A stretch of 39,358 bases of DNA from Myxococcales bacterium (GCA_016794505.1 JAEUJZ010000121.1:1-39358), one strand, 5' to 3'. Counted from the first letter of the stretch, positions 1 through 6,842 are shown. Translations and numbers: made by a program. Notes: generated by a model from the letters alone, not told the origin.

Positions 1-1
1 G

Positions 2-511
2 AAGGCCAAGGGCGTGCTGCTGGGTGCTGCGCCTTACGGCTGGAAGTATGCCGAGGCGCTGGATGTCGCCGGTCGCCGCAAGCTGGTCGAAGATCCTGTT
101 GAGCAAGCCGGCATCAAGCGCATCTGCGAGCTGTACGAAACCGATATGTACGTCTGGCAGATCTGCGAACAGCTCGACGCTGAAAGGGTGCCCGCGCGCG
201 GCCCGCACTGGCACCGCGCAACCGTGTATCGCGTGCTGCGCCGCGCCGGATTCGAAGATCCGGAGAATAAGCCACGCCGATCCGAGCCGTCGATGAAGCA
301 ACGCGACGCCCGCCGCAAGAAACAGATCGTGCGCGACAAAGCGCAAGCGGCTGTGCGCGCGGCTGAGCTACGCGAAGACGGTCGCAGCCTGCGCTGGATC
401 GCAGATCGATTGGTCAAGGAAGGCTTCTTCCCGCCCCGCGGCGAGGTCTGGCACGCAGCGTCGATCCTGGATCTGCTGCGCGAGTTTGGGGGGAAGAAGT
501 CGGCGGCGTGA
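2..511 (+). CDS. Serine site-specific recombinase, 3' part (gene enters from the left edge)
   Basis: The reading frame is open from the first bases of the window, so this is the C-terminal part of a longer protein and its true start lies outside. The visible 170 residues contain two successive modules resembling the Recombinase domain (PF07508) that follows the resolvase catalytic domain in large serine recombinases. The first begins near APYGWKY and includes the helix-turn-helix-like stretch RICELYETDMYVWQICEQL and a PARG...WHRATVYRVLR end. The second is LREDGRSLRWIADRLVKEG followed by PPRG..W. The catalytic Ser domain is not visible, so activity cannot be judged. The stop codon overlaps the first of three palindromic repeats. 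A phage or island recombinase is the likeliest identity. Confidence 0.75.
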   Translation, partial: KAKGVLLGAAPYGWKYAEALDVAGRRKLVEDPVEQAGIKRICELYETDMYVWQICEQLDAERVPARGPHWHRATVYRVLRRAGFEDPENKPRRSEPSMKQRDARRKKQIVRDKAQAAVRAAELREDGRSLRWIADRLVKEGFFPPRGEVWHAASILDLLREFGGKKSAA

Positions 512-627
512 CACCACCGTGATGTCAGCGTGGTGTTTGAGCAGTCCCAGAAGTGAGACACCACCCTGGTGTCTAGTGGCTGGCTGAGGCGCGGGATGAG
601 CGACGCTGAAGACACCACGGTGGTGTC
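510..627. repeat. Three copies of a 17-bp palindrome (GACACCAC-N-GTGGTGTC)
   Basis: Copies lie at 510-526 (one mismatch in the right arm), 557-573 (one mismatch) and 611-627 (perfect, GACACCACGGTGGTGTC). Start-to-start distances are 47 and 54 bp, and the first copy overlaps the recombinase stop codon. A further half-site GTGGTGTC occurs at 3554-3561. Arms of 8 bp around one central base are typical of a dimeric DNA-binding protein site. Operator, partition site or recombination accessory site are all possible; the binding protein is not identifiable in the window. Confidence 0.85.
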
Positions 628-643
628 AGGGTTGACGCCAGGG

Positions 644-726
644 TTGACGTCCAATGGACGTCACTTGGACGTCCAGGTTCGCGCTTGCGTTGCATGGACG
701 TCCAATGGACGTCACTTGGACGTCCA
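644..726. repeat. Two 32-bp blocks of phased GGACGTC motifs
   Basis: Blocks at 644-675 and 695-726 are identical at 31 of 32 positions and separated by 19 bp. Each contains three GGACGTC cores spaced exactly 11 bp apart (the first core of block one is degenerate, TGACGTC), and the outer cores belong to the perfect palindrome TGGACGTCCA. The 11-bp period puts all sites on one face of the helix. This architecture resembles operators or centromere-like sites of ribbon-helix-helix proteins, which is inference only. The rest of 512-948 shows no supported gene. Confidence 0.85.
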
Positions 727-948
727 CGCGCCGAGCATGCTGCGCGCTGGCATGCCGTACAGCTAGCCGCCTTGTATCGCGTGTTCTATCGCGACAAAGC
801 GGATGGGTTGAGCTGGGCTTTCTAGCCGCGACATCGCGGCCTGCTGGGACTCGCAGGACTCAAACTGCATCGCCAGCAGGCCGGGCACCCAGTCGTAGCG
901 TGCGCATACCAGCTGGGGGCCGCTATCCTGACTGCAAGAGGGGGGAGC

Positions 949-1983
949 ATGCGGTGCAGCCAAAATAGGTGGAACTGGCCCATCCTGCTGTGCGTTGCAA
1001 CAGCCATAGATTGCGGCTTTGATCCCTTTGCGGATGCTCCGCCTGCCGGTAACCCACAGGGATTGTGCATCGTGCCGCCAGAAGCCGAGGCTGAGGATAC
1101 GTCTCACCCCGACCAAGTCGTTGGTGATGGCTCGCCGGCTAGCTGCACCAGCGAGGCATTTGTCAGCGCCGTGGCCGCTGGAGGAGTCATCACGTTCAAC
1201 TGCGGGCTCACTCCGGCCACAATCACGCTCGAACGCACAGCCACTATTGTTGGCCCGACAGGCCGCAGGGTAGTGATTGACGGGGGAGGTACTGTCGCCC
1301 TCAGCGGCGGAGGCCATCATCGAATCCTCTATGTGAATAGCTGCGACCCTGCGCATGGCTGGTCAACCTCGGATTGCGCCGCGTTAGGGGGAGCACAGCT
1401 GACGCTACAGAACCTGACATTTGTTGATGGTAGCGCCCGGGGACTCAGGCCCGGAGGTGGGGGAGCATTGTTTGTGGCTGGGGCCAAGCTCAAGGTCGTG
1501 AACAGTCGATTCTTCCGTAACTTCTGCGACGACGACCACTGGGATGGTGGCGGTGGGGCCATCCGCATCGAAAGCCTGTCCAGGCACCAACCGGTCTACG
1601 TCGTTGGGAGCACGTTCGGAGGGCGGAGCGACGTCGGCAACGTGGGTTCAAACGGCGGAGCGTTGAGTACTCATAACGTGGCATCCATCATGGTTCTCAA
1701 CTCCGTCCTGAGCGACAACGCGGCTCGCCCCTATATTCAGAGCGCCGGGGGCGGTCTTTACGATTTGGATGGCGATCTGCTCAGCCTCTGCGGAGTACAG
1801 ATGGCCAACAACCGTGCGGACCATGGCCCCGGTGGCGCGGTGTTCTTTGGGGCCAATGGCTCACAGGGAGTGCTCAGCATTGTTGGTTCGACTCTACGAA
1901 ACAACCCCAGCGAGTCGAAGCCCATCCTGGCGGGAATCGCTGGGCATGCGCAGATCGTTGTGCGGGATTCGACCATTGAGTGA
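949..1983 (+). CDS. Secreted right-handed beta-helix protein
   Basis: A 344-residue protein with a hydrophobic N-terminus (WPILLCVATAIDCG) that could be a signal peptide, possibly a lipoprotein anchored at Cys22, although the lipobox is not canonical. The body is Gly/Asn-rich with recurring units such as LTLQNLTFVDG, LKVVNSRFFRN, YVVGSTFGG, IMVLNSVLSDN and LSIVGSTLRNN. Each fits one coil of a parallel beta-helix as in pectate-lyase-like or polymorphic outer-membrane proteins. The early segment GGVITFNCG...TITLERTATIVGP is the usual capping start of such proteins. A purine-rich GGGGGGAG lies just before the ATG. No catalytic residues can be assigned; a surface or adhesive role is plausible. 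It sits alone between the repeats and the DUF1016 gene. Confidence 0.7.
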   Translation: MRCSQNRWNWPILLCVATAIDCGFDPFADAPPAGNPQGLCIVPPEAEAEDTSHPDQVVGDGSPASCTSEAFVSAVAAGGVITFNCGLTPATITLERTATIVGPTGRRVVIDGGGTVALSGGGHHRILYVNSCDPAHGWSTSDCAALGGAQLTLQNLTFVDGSARGLRPGGGGALFVAGAKLKVVNSRFFRNFCDDDHWDGGGGAIRIESLSRHQPVYVVGSTFGGRSDVGNVGSNGGALSTHNVASIMVLNSVLSDNAARPYIQSAGGGLYDLDGDLLSLCGVQMANNRADHGPGGAVFFGANGSQGVLSIVGSTLRNNPSESKPILAGIAGHAQIVVRDSTIE

Positions 1984-2175
1984 GCGCATCCTCAACAAGC
2001 CTGTGAGACAAGCCCAGCAGGCGAGATGTTCTCGACCATAGTGGTGCAGAACCTCTCGATGTCGGCGCTGACGACAGCGTGAGCGAGTAGGGCCAGATTG
2101 AGCCGCTTCGATAGCAACGGGACGCTTGGCCGGCCGCACAGCGCTGGCTTTTCTGGCGCATGTAGCCGACTTGGC

Positions 2176-2181
2176 TAACAT
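2176..2181 (+). promoter_or_regulatory. Putative -10 element for a near-leaderless DUF1016 transcript
   Basis: TAACAT lies 8 nt before the ATG at 2190, and no Shine-Dalgarno sequence is present. The position matches stronger -10/ATG arrangements at fusA and the CoA-transferase operon in this window. No clear -35 is seen. Confidence 0.3.
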
Positions 2182-2189
2182 CCGCGCCC

Positions 2190-3266
2190 ATGCCTCCTGC
2201 GCTCGCTAAACTGCCGTCTGGCTACGCCACGTTCCTCGAAGATTTGAAGTCGCGCGTCCGGGCCGCTCAGCTTCGGGCGGTCATCATCGCCAATCGCGAG
2301 ATGGTGATGCTGTACTGGAGCATCGGGCGAGACATTCTGCACCGGCAGCGAGAGGCGGGCTGGGGGGCCAAGGTCATCGACCAGCTTGCCGCGGATCTGT
2401 CGCGTGAGTTCCCAAGCGTCCAGGGTTTTTCGGCACGCAACTTGAGGTACATGCGGGCGTTTGCCGAGGCCTGGCCCGAGGAAGCAATTGTGCAAGAGGC
2501 TCTTGCACAATTGCCGTGGTCCCATCAAATCGCCCTACTGGAGAAGCTCAAGACCCAGGAGGAGCGGCTCAGGTATGCCGCCGCTGCCGTCGAGCACGGC
2601 TGGTCACGCGGCATCTTGGTCATCCAGATCGAAAGCGGCTACCTCAAGCGGCTCGGCAAGGCCAGCAACAACTTCGCTCGCACGTTGCCACCGCCGCAGT
2701 CAGACCTGGCGGCGCAGGCGCTCAAAGACCCGTATCTGTTCGATTTCTTGGAGCTAACTGGGGACGTAAACGAGCGTCGACTGGAACGCGCTCTCGTCGA
2801 GCATATTCGCTCCTTCTTGCTTGAACTTGGCGTCGGCTTCGCCTTTGTCGGACATCAAGTCCACCTCGAAGTCGCAGGCGAAGACTTCTACCTGGATATG
2901 CTCTTCTATCATGTGCGACTGCACTGCTACGTCGTCGTGGAGCTGAAGGCGATCGAGTTCCGCCCCGAGTTCGCCGGCAAGATGCAGTTCTACCTGTCGG
3001 CGGTGGACGACTTGATTCGCGACCGCACAAAGGACGGGCCGACCATCGGCCTGCTGCTCTGCAAGAGCAAGAATCGCGTTCTCGTCGAGTACACGCTGCG
3101 CGAGGGAACACGCCCCATCGGCGTCGCGAACTATCAGCTCACCCGAGCCCTGCCGGACGACCTCGCAAAGAGCCTGCCCACCGTCGATGAACTAGAGGCC
3201 GAGCTGAGCCAGCGCTCGCTTCGATGCAAAGCCCACAACGACACCCAAGCACCACGCACGACATAG
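2190..3266 (+). CDS. DUF1016 / YhcG-type PDDEXK nuclease
   Basis: This 358-residue protein has the two-part layout of the family. The N-terminal helical DUF1016_N region (about 8-165) includes YWSIGRDI, GFSARNLRYMRAFAEAWP and AQLPWSHQ. The C-terminal YhcG nuclease-like region (about 180-335) carries YLDMLFYH and VVELK, the expected D...ExK PDDEXK residues, followed by GKMQFYLSAVDD. Length is normal. Family members sit on mobile islands and near restriction-modification loci and are suspected to act on DNA, but a precise role is not established. Here no methylase or specificity subunit is adjacent; the neighbours are a beta-helix gene and a transposon. A 31-nt palindrome lies inside the gene at the codons for AIVQEALAQL. 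No ribosome binding site is visible at the start. Confidence 0.88.
   Translation: MPPALAKLPSGYATFLEDLKSRVRAAQLRAVIIANREMVMLYWSIGRDILHRQREAGWGAKVIDQLAADLSREFPSVQGFSARNLRYMRAFAEAWPEEAIVQEALAQLPWSHQIALLEKLKTQEERLRYAAAAVEHGWSRGILVIQIESGYLKRLGKASNNFARTLPPPQSDLAAQALKDPYLFDFLELTGDVNERRLERALVEHIRSFLLELGVGFAFVGHQVHLEVAGEDFYLDMLFYHVRLHCYVVVELKAIEFRPEFAGKMQFYLSAVDDLIRDRTKDGPTIGLLLCKSKNRVLVEYTLREGTRPIGVANYQLTRALPDDLAKSLPTVDELEAELSQRSLRCKAHNDTQAPRTT
2484..2514. repeat. 31-nt near-perfect palindrome inside the DUF1016 gene
   Basis: Arms at 2484-2498 and 2500-2514 are 15-nt perfect reverse complements (left arm GCAATTGTGCAAGAG) around a single G. It lies in frame and encodes part of the family-conserved AQLPW segment. 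A 15-bp perfect inverted repeat is unlikely by chance. It could be a protein site, a cruciform/hairpin, or an mRNA stem lowering translation. Confidence 0.85.
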
Positions 3267-3810
3267 CATCAAAGCGCAGAGCTGATCTGATTGCGCGATA
3301 GGCCGACTCACGATTGCCACGTATGCAATCCGCACTCGCTCCTTTCTCCACCCACCGACGGGTAGGCGACCGTGCGACTAGGTGTCTGCTGGCCTAGACA
3401 GCACAGCGCGGAGCCATCGCGCGCAGAAGTCGTCAACCCTGCACAGCCATCCCAAACCCAACACCCCCTCGCCCCCCGTTCCAACACCCGCCCGTCGCTA
3501 CGAAATGAGAAATTGACAGGATCGTCTGCGTTTCTCGCGAGACGTTTCCTACCGTGGTGTCCTAGATACGTTAAGGATGTAGCTGTCTGATGCTTTGTCT
3601 ATAAGGGCAGAGCTGCTGTTGTTGGCTGTCGGGAACGCGTTGCTTCATCGAATCGAAGCGGCCTACCAAGGCACGCTGTTGCGCTGGATGCCAATGCAAA
3701 GGGGAAAGGAAACCCGGCCGCCTTGCGAGCGCGGGTGGAACGGCCATTCAGTGGGGACAGGCAGATCTCTGCCCGCCAGCGGCTGCGAGCGGGGTGAGCG
3801 GGAGGGCAGG
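3267..3810. other. Non-coding stretch without recognisable feature
   Basis: About 540 bp between the DUF1016 gene and the transposon target duplication. Open frames here are short, start poorly and match nothing I recognise. The only motif noted is a half-site GTGGTGTC at 3554-3561 resembling the palindromes at 510-627. It is probably decayed island DNA. Confidence 0.5.
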
Positions 3811-3818
3811 GCAAAACG
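3811..3818. repeat. Left 8-bp target-site duplication of the IS1595-family element
   Basis: GCAAAACG directly precedes the left terminal inverted repeat and is exactly repeated at 6870-6877 after the right one. Confidence 0.93.
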
Positions 3819-3845
3819 GGGAATTATCACCCTGAGTAACCAGAC
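3819..3845 (+). repeat. Left terminal inverted repeat of the IS1595-family element
   Basis: 27 bp beginning GGGAATTATCACCCTGAGTA, the exact reverse complement of 6843-6869. The two ends diverge immediately after this stretch. Confidence 0.93.
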
Positions 3846-3867
3846 GAACTGAGTCCGACAAAGCCGG

Positions 3868-4215
3868 TCAACTGCGGGGGTGATGCCCTGCGGCTGCTGG
3901 CTTGGCGGCAGCCTCTTCCTTAGCGGCTCTTGGCCGCGCGGATTGCTTCCGTTTGCGCAACTGCCTGCCCTCTTCGCTCGCTTCCCCCCACCAATCCGGC
4001 ACCTTGTCTTGATCGCCGTAGGCAAGCCAGCACGGAGCCACATCTAGAGCCGATGCAAGCCGCTCAATAATGGTCGTCTTGGGAACGTGCTTACCGTTCT
4101 CTAGTCCCGAGATCGTGCCGACGGCAACGCGCGCCCTGTCGGCAAGTTCGCGATGCGTCCATCCCTTGTGGTTTCGAGCCCAGAACAGACGCGGCCCTGT
4201 CTCTTTGCTGCTCAC
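3868..4215 (-). CDS. XRE-family helix-turn-helix regulator (transposon passenger)
   Basis: A 115-residue protein. Residues about 8-62 form a Cro/CI-type HTH: FWARNHKGWTHRELADRA, then VAVGTISGLENGKHVPKTTI and ERLASALDVAPCWLAYGD. The tail is basic and Ala/Lys-rich with no known fold. The start is GTG at 4215, with AGGA about 8 nt upstream. It is divergently transcribed from the gene at 4334 across an AT-rich interval holding inverted repeats, the usual layout of a self-regulating repressor controlling its divergent neighbour. It may act as a repressor of the passenger genes or as the antitoxin of a toxin-antitoxin pair, but no toxin is recognisable. Confidence 0.85.
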   Translation of the reverse strand: MSSKETGPRLFWARNHKGWTHRELADRARVAVGTISGLENGKHVPKTTIIERLASALDVAPCWLAYGDQDKVPDWWGEASEEGRQLRKRKQSARPRAAKEEAAAKPAAAGHHPRS

Positions 4216-4265
4216 GCCATGTTCCTACCATGCCGGTGTAGGTATATGTGGCTTGCATTATTTAC

Positions 4266-4299
4266 AATCAAAAATTTGATTACATCAATATTTTGATTT
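4266..4299. promoter_or_regulatory. Putative operator of the XRE regulator: two AATCAA/TTGATT inverted repeats
   Basis: AATCAAAAATTTGATT (4266-4281) has 7-bp perfect arms, and a looser copy ATCAATATTTTGAT follows at 4284-4297. Equivalent ATCA elements are 17 bp apart. They lie in a very AT-rich stretch in otherwise high-GC DNA, exactly between the divergent starts at 4215 and 4334. Binding by the adjacent XRE protein is inference. Confidence 0.55.
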
Positions 4300-4333
4300 T
4301 AACTGCATGAGTCCGCTTAAAGGAGAGCAACCC

Positions 4334-4756
4334 ATGCGCAATGCAAACTCACCCGTAATCGTTGCCACATTAGACCTGACCGACGGGAATCATCGCCAAC
4401 TTCACGACCTGATTCAGCGCACCCACACAGGCCGCTGGCGGTCATATCGCGCACTGGCGATGCGCCAACACACGGCAGGCATCACAGAACTCGCCGAGAC
4501 CATTCCTCGACGGAAAAAAGCCCAAAAGACCTTCGTTGTCTTGCGCTGGTCCCTTGCTCCGCTTGGCTTTTCCTGGGATGAACATGCCTGCATCCGCGCA
4601 GCGGAGTGCGCATATGACCGCGCATTTCTTGGTGAAAAACGATTGCGGTCCAAAAATCGTTGCGGTACTACTTCACCGCTTCGCGAGTCATCCCATGATC
4701 AAAATCAAACTTCCGAACAACAAAGAGGTCGAGCTAGACCCCGCATCGCTGGGTAA
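4334..4756 (+). CDS. Unrecognised 140-residue passenger protein
   Basis: I do not recognise this protein. The start at 4334 is chosen because AAAGGAGAG lies 6-7 nt upstream; an earlier in-frame ATG at 4307 precedes that ribosome binding site. The first 95 residues look genuinely protein-like (ATLDLTDGNHRQLHDLIQ, VVLRWSLAPLGFSWDEHACI), with no membrane segment or signal peptide. The last 40 residues are Arg/Ser-rich and overlap the next gene by 62 nt in another frame, so the 3' end may be altered by a frameshift. It is divergent from the XRE gene and separated from it by the putative operator, so it is likely the controlled gene. Confidence 0.5.
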   Translation: MRNANSPVIVATLDLTDGNHRQLHDLIQRTHTGRWRSYRALAMRQHTAGITELAETIPRRKKAQKTFVVLRWSLAPLGFSWDEHACIRAAECAYDRAFLGEKRLRSKNRCGTTSPLRESSHDQNQTSEQQRGRARPRIAG

Positions 4757-5300
4757 CTTGACCGCAGAGCAGCAGGCCAACATTGCTGGGTTCATCAATG
4801 CGCTAGCCAAGCCAGAACCCCCAGCCCAACCGCCTAGTCAGCCGTTCCCTCCCGCCATAATCGCCTCCCCTGAGATGAAAACTAAGGAAGCGGCCCCAGC
4901 CGGGCCGCAGCCCAGGGGCGCCCGGCACTCAAATCGTGTTCCGCGTCCCGACACGCTGCCAAGCGACGCGAGCCCCCACGATCGCGCCAAACTACTCCTG
5001 CAAGCGCGCCCGCGCAGTCACCGCGCTATGGATCACGTCCTGGTCCGGGTAGGCCGCACGGGCGCTCTGACGAATGATTTCGTTCAGGCGGTCAATGTTT
5101 CGCAGAGCGAGGTCAGCCGAGCGATCAGTGGCTTGCGGAAGATTGAAGCGGAGTCTCCGCTCCCATCGGGCTCGCTGCTGCAAGAGCGCCAAGAGGGCCG
5201 GTCTACGCGCTGGTATGCCGGGACTCTTCTTGCAGAAATGCTTGGCGTGACTCCGCAGGATTCGCCTCAGTCACGCATAGAGGGGGCAGCGTCGATGTAG
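4695..5300 (+). CDS. Putative DNA-binding passenger protein with C-terminal winged helix
   Basis: A 201-residue reading if translation begins at ATG 4695 (MIKIKLPNNKEVELDPASLG); an alternative in-frame ATG lies at 4614 behind a GGAG. The N-terminus reads as a short beta unit followed by a helix (LTAEQQANIAGFINALAK). The middle is a Pro/Ala-rich linker. The C-terminal half (HRAMDHVLVRVGRTGALT, then VNVSQSEVSRAISGLRKI) looks like a winged-helix DNA-binding fold. It ends with GRSTRWYAGTLLAEMLGV, a segment echoed by the micro-ORF at 5486. The stop lies directly before a strong minus-strand terminator. Function is unknown; a regulator or transposition accessory factor is possible. Confidence 0.5.
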   Translation: MIKIKLPNNKEVELDPASLGNLTAEQQANIAGFINALAKPEPPAQPPSQPFPPAIIASPEMKTKEAAPAGPQPRGARHSNRVPRPDTLPSDASPHDRAKLLLQARPRSHRAMDHVLVRVGRTGALTNDFVQAVNVSQSEVSRAISGLRKIEAESPLPSGSLLQERQEGRSTRWYAGTLLAEMLGVTPQDSPQSRIEGAASM

Positions 5301-5351
5301 AAAAGAAAAAAGGCCAAGCAGAAAGTGTTACCAGCACCTCTGCTTGGCCTT
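5300..5351 (-). terminator. Rho-independent terminator, minus strand
   Basis: Arms 5310-5322 and 5339-5351 are 13-bp perfect complements (AAGGCCAAGCAGA / TCTGCTTGGCCTT) around a 16-nt loop. On the minus strand the stem is followed by TTTTTCTTTT. It would stop transcription from the transposase and its partner before it runs antisense into the plus-strand passenger genes. Confidence 0.85.
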
Positions 5352-5356
5352 AAGTG

Positions 5357-5494
5357 CCGAGTTTACTCGGCTTGCAAGCTCCTCGGATGAACCGGGAAAC
5401 TCGCGGTGGCAAACCGACTAGTACCTGTTTCCGTGACGGGCTGCAAGCCTTTTCGACGGCTTCGCGCCGTCACGGAGGATTCCGCATGGAATCC
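5357..5494 (+). promoter_or_regulatory. Structured leader of the micro-ORF
   Basis: Three stems can be drawn on the plus strand: GCCGAG/CTCGGC (5357-5372), CCGTGACGG/CCGTCACGG (5431-5439 with 5467-5475) enclosing AAGCC/GGCTT, and GGATTCC/GGAATCC (5477-5483 with 5488-5494). The last stem pairs bases of the GGAGG ribosome binding site region, while the ATG at 5486 sits at the loop. That is the arrangement of a translational on/off switch. No known riboswitch or attenuator class is recognised. Confidence 0.45.
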
Positions 5495-5578
5495 CATGGC
5501 ATTGGTCCACTTAATGGTCGTGATCTTAAACTCCGTCGGTGGTACGCGGTCGCGTTGCTTGCGGAGGTCAGGTCTTAA
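5486..5578 (+). CDS. Micro-ORF of 30 codons with strong ribosome binding site (transposon passenger)
   Basis: The start is supported by GGAGG at 5474-5478, 7 nt before the ATG. The 30-residue product begins MESHGIGPLNGRD and contains RRWYAVALLAEVRS. RWYA-xx-LLAE occurs also near the end of the protein at 4695-5300, with different codons, so the similarity is at protein level. There is no signal peptide or membrane span. It could be a functional small protein, a leader peptide, or a relic of a duplicated gene end. Confidence 0.4.
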   Translation: MESHGIGPLNGRDLKLRRWYAVALLAEVRS

Positions 5579-5632
5579 CTCCACTCGCCTCGCGATCTAA
5601 CCAAGCCGGGCGCATGTCCCCCGGCGACCATA

Positions 5633-5836
5633 TCACCGCCCTTTAGGCTCGCTCGCTGAGCCTTCCCGCTTGGGCGGGTTCATTGCCCTCCGTAACGCTT
5701 CCTCTGCCGACAACGGAAATACAGTCACCAGATCCGCTCCCGGATCGGGCTCCTCCGTCATGATGGCGGCGATCTTCTCTGGGTCTAGCGGCTCATTCGG
5801 ACTTCGCCGCTTTGCCGTCGCGTTCGTCTTAGGCAA
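5633..5836 (-). CDS. Small acidic/basic protein translationally coupled to the transposase
   Basis: A 67-residue protein starting with TTG at 5836, overlapping the transposase stop by 8 nt. A near-consensus AAGGAGGT lies about 5 nt upstream within the transposase coding end, strong support for coupled translation. The product has a basic N-terminus (MPKTNATAKRRSPNEP) and a central region DPEKIAAIMTEEPDPGADLVTVFPLSAEEALRRAM. No domain is recognised. Position and coupling suggest a transposition accessory or regulatory protein, an inference only. Confidence 0.6.
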   Translation of the reverse strand: MPKTNATAKRRSPNEPLDPEKIAAIMTEEPDPGADLVTVFPLSAEEALRRAMNPPKREGSASEPKGR

Positions 5837-6761
5837 CCCGGACCTCCTTCATGCAGTCGCGGTAGGTGAGGCGCTTGCCCTCGCTCTGGCGCAGGGCCAA
5901 AGTCGCGCGCTCGCCGTCGGTGATGTTGCGGTTATTCCAGCGGAACCCATACTCGTCGAGATAGCGGTCAAGGTGCGTCTCGCTGACGTGATGATATACG
6001 CCAACGATGCCGCGCTTGAGAATCGCATTGAAACTCTCGACGGTGTTTGTGTGAACCATGCCGCGCACGTACTCGCCGGCATCGTGGTTCACGCTCTCGT
6101 GGCCAAGTAAACCCTTCGTCGCGCTTGGGTAGACGTTGAGGCTGTCCGTGAAAATCTCAGCCGTCTTGGCAACGTGCTTCTTGAGCACTTTGCCGATCGT
6201 CTTAGAGGTCACGTTTGCGATCGTGCGAGCCTTCATCTTGCCGCCGCGCGCAACGAGAGCGAGGACCGCCGTCTTCTTCGGGATGGGCTTGCTGGCGTGC
6301 GCGTTCTTGGCCTTGCCGCCGACGTAGGTTTCATCAACCTCGACGATGCCGTCGAGCTTCGCGAACATGCCGCCCTGCATCGCGAAACGAATGCGGTGGG
6401 CCATGTGCCACGCGGACTTGTAGCTGATGCCCAGCATGCGGTGCAACTGATGCGCGCTCATGCCCTTCTTAGAGGCGGCTAAAAGGTGGAACGCAATGAC
6501 CCACTTGTTCAGGGGGATCTTGCTGTCCTCAAAAATCGTCCCGACGCAGACGGTGAACAGTTTGCGGCAATCACGGCACTTGTAGAGGCCGCGCTTGGCA
6601 GACGCACCGCCCAATTTTGCCGAGTTGCCCACCACGCCACAGTGAGCGCACGACACGCCATTGGCCCAACGCAGACCTTCTAAATACGCGCGCGCCGCCT
6701 CGGGGGTCGAGAAGCGCTGCATCAGGTCAATCAAGTTCAGGTTGCTGTGTGCCGTGGACAT
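5829..6761 (-). CDS. IS1595-family (ISXO2-like) transposase
   Basis: A 310-residue transposase from ATG 6761 (an in-frame TTG at 6797 would add 12 residues). The N-terminus has a four-Cys zinc ribbon (CAHCG...CRDC) as in IS1595/IS1016 transposases, then an HTH-like region KKGMSAHQLHRMLGISYKSA. The catalytic core shows VDETYVGG, FTDS and the C-terminal family signature HTNTVESFNAILKRG...GVYHHVSETHLDRYLDEYGFRWNNR. It cleaves and joins DNA at the GGG-starting inverted repeats. The frame is intact, and its own 27-bp repeats flank it, so it is probably active. Transcription runs into the small coupled gene and stops at the terminator at 5300-5351. Confidence 0.93.
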   Translation of the reverse strand: MSTAHSNLNLIDLMQRFSTPEAARAYLEGLRWANGVSCAHCGVVGNSAKLGGASAKRGLYKCRDCRKLFTVCVGTIFEDSKIPLNKWVIAFHLLAASKKGMSAHQLHRMLGISYKSAWHMAHRIRFAMQGGMFAKLDGIVEVDETYVGGKAKNAHASKPIPKKTAVLALVARGGKMKARTIANVTSKTIGKVLKKHVAKTAEIFTDSLNVYPSATKGLLGHESVNHDAGEYVRGMVHTNTVESFNAILKRGIVGVYHHVSETHLDRYLDEYGFRWNNRNITDGERATLALRQSEGKRLTYRDCMKEVRVA

Positions 6762-6842
6762 GTGCGGTAAGGTAAACAAAGGTGCGAGGTTAGTCAAATA
6801 AAAATGTTGGGTTGCAAATCCCCGAATTGGTTCGACCTTTAG

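Noticed and set aside
34..654. 206-codon minus-strand frame over the recombinase and palindromes
   Set aside because: Antisense of a recognisable recombinase and running through palindromic repeats; Ser/Arg-rich shadow.
644..726. CRISPR-like array
   Set aside because: Only two blocks, themselves palindromic and internally repeated, with a single 19-bp interval and no cas genes.
2190..3266. Restriction-modification locus around the DUF1016 gene
   Set aside because: No methyltransferase, specificity or helicase gene is present in the flanking sequence.
3595..3852. 85-codon plus-strand ORF across the left transposon end
   Set aside because: It crosses the target duplication and inverted repeat, so it was created by the insertion and has no protein-like features.
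4307..4334. Earlier start for the 4334 gene
   Set aside because: The AAAGGAGAG ribosome binding site lies downstream of that ATG and fits the start at 4334.
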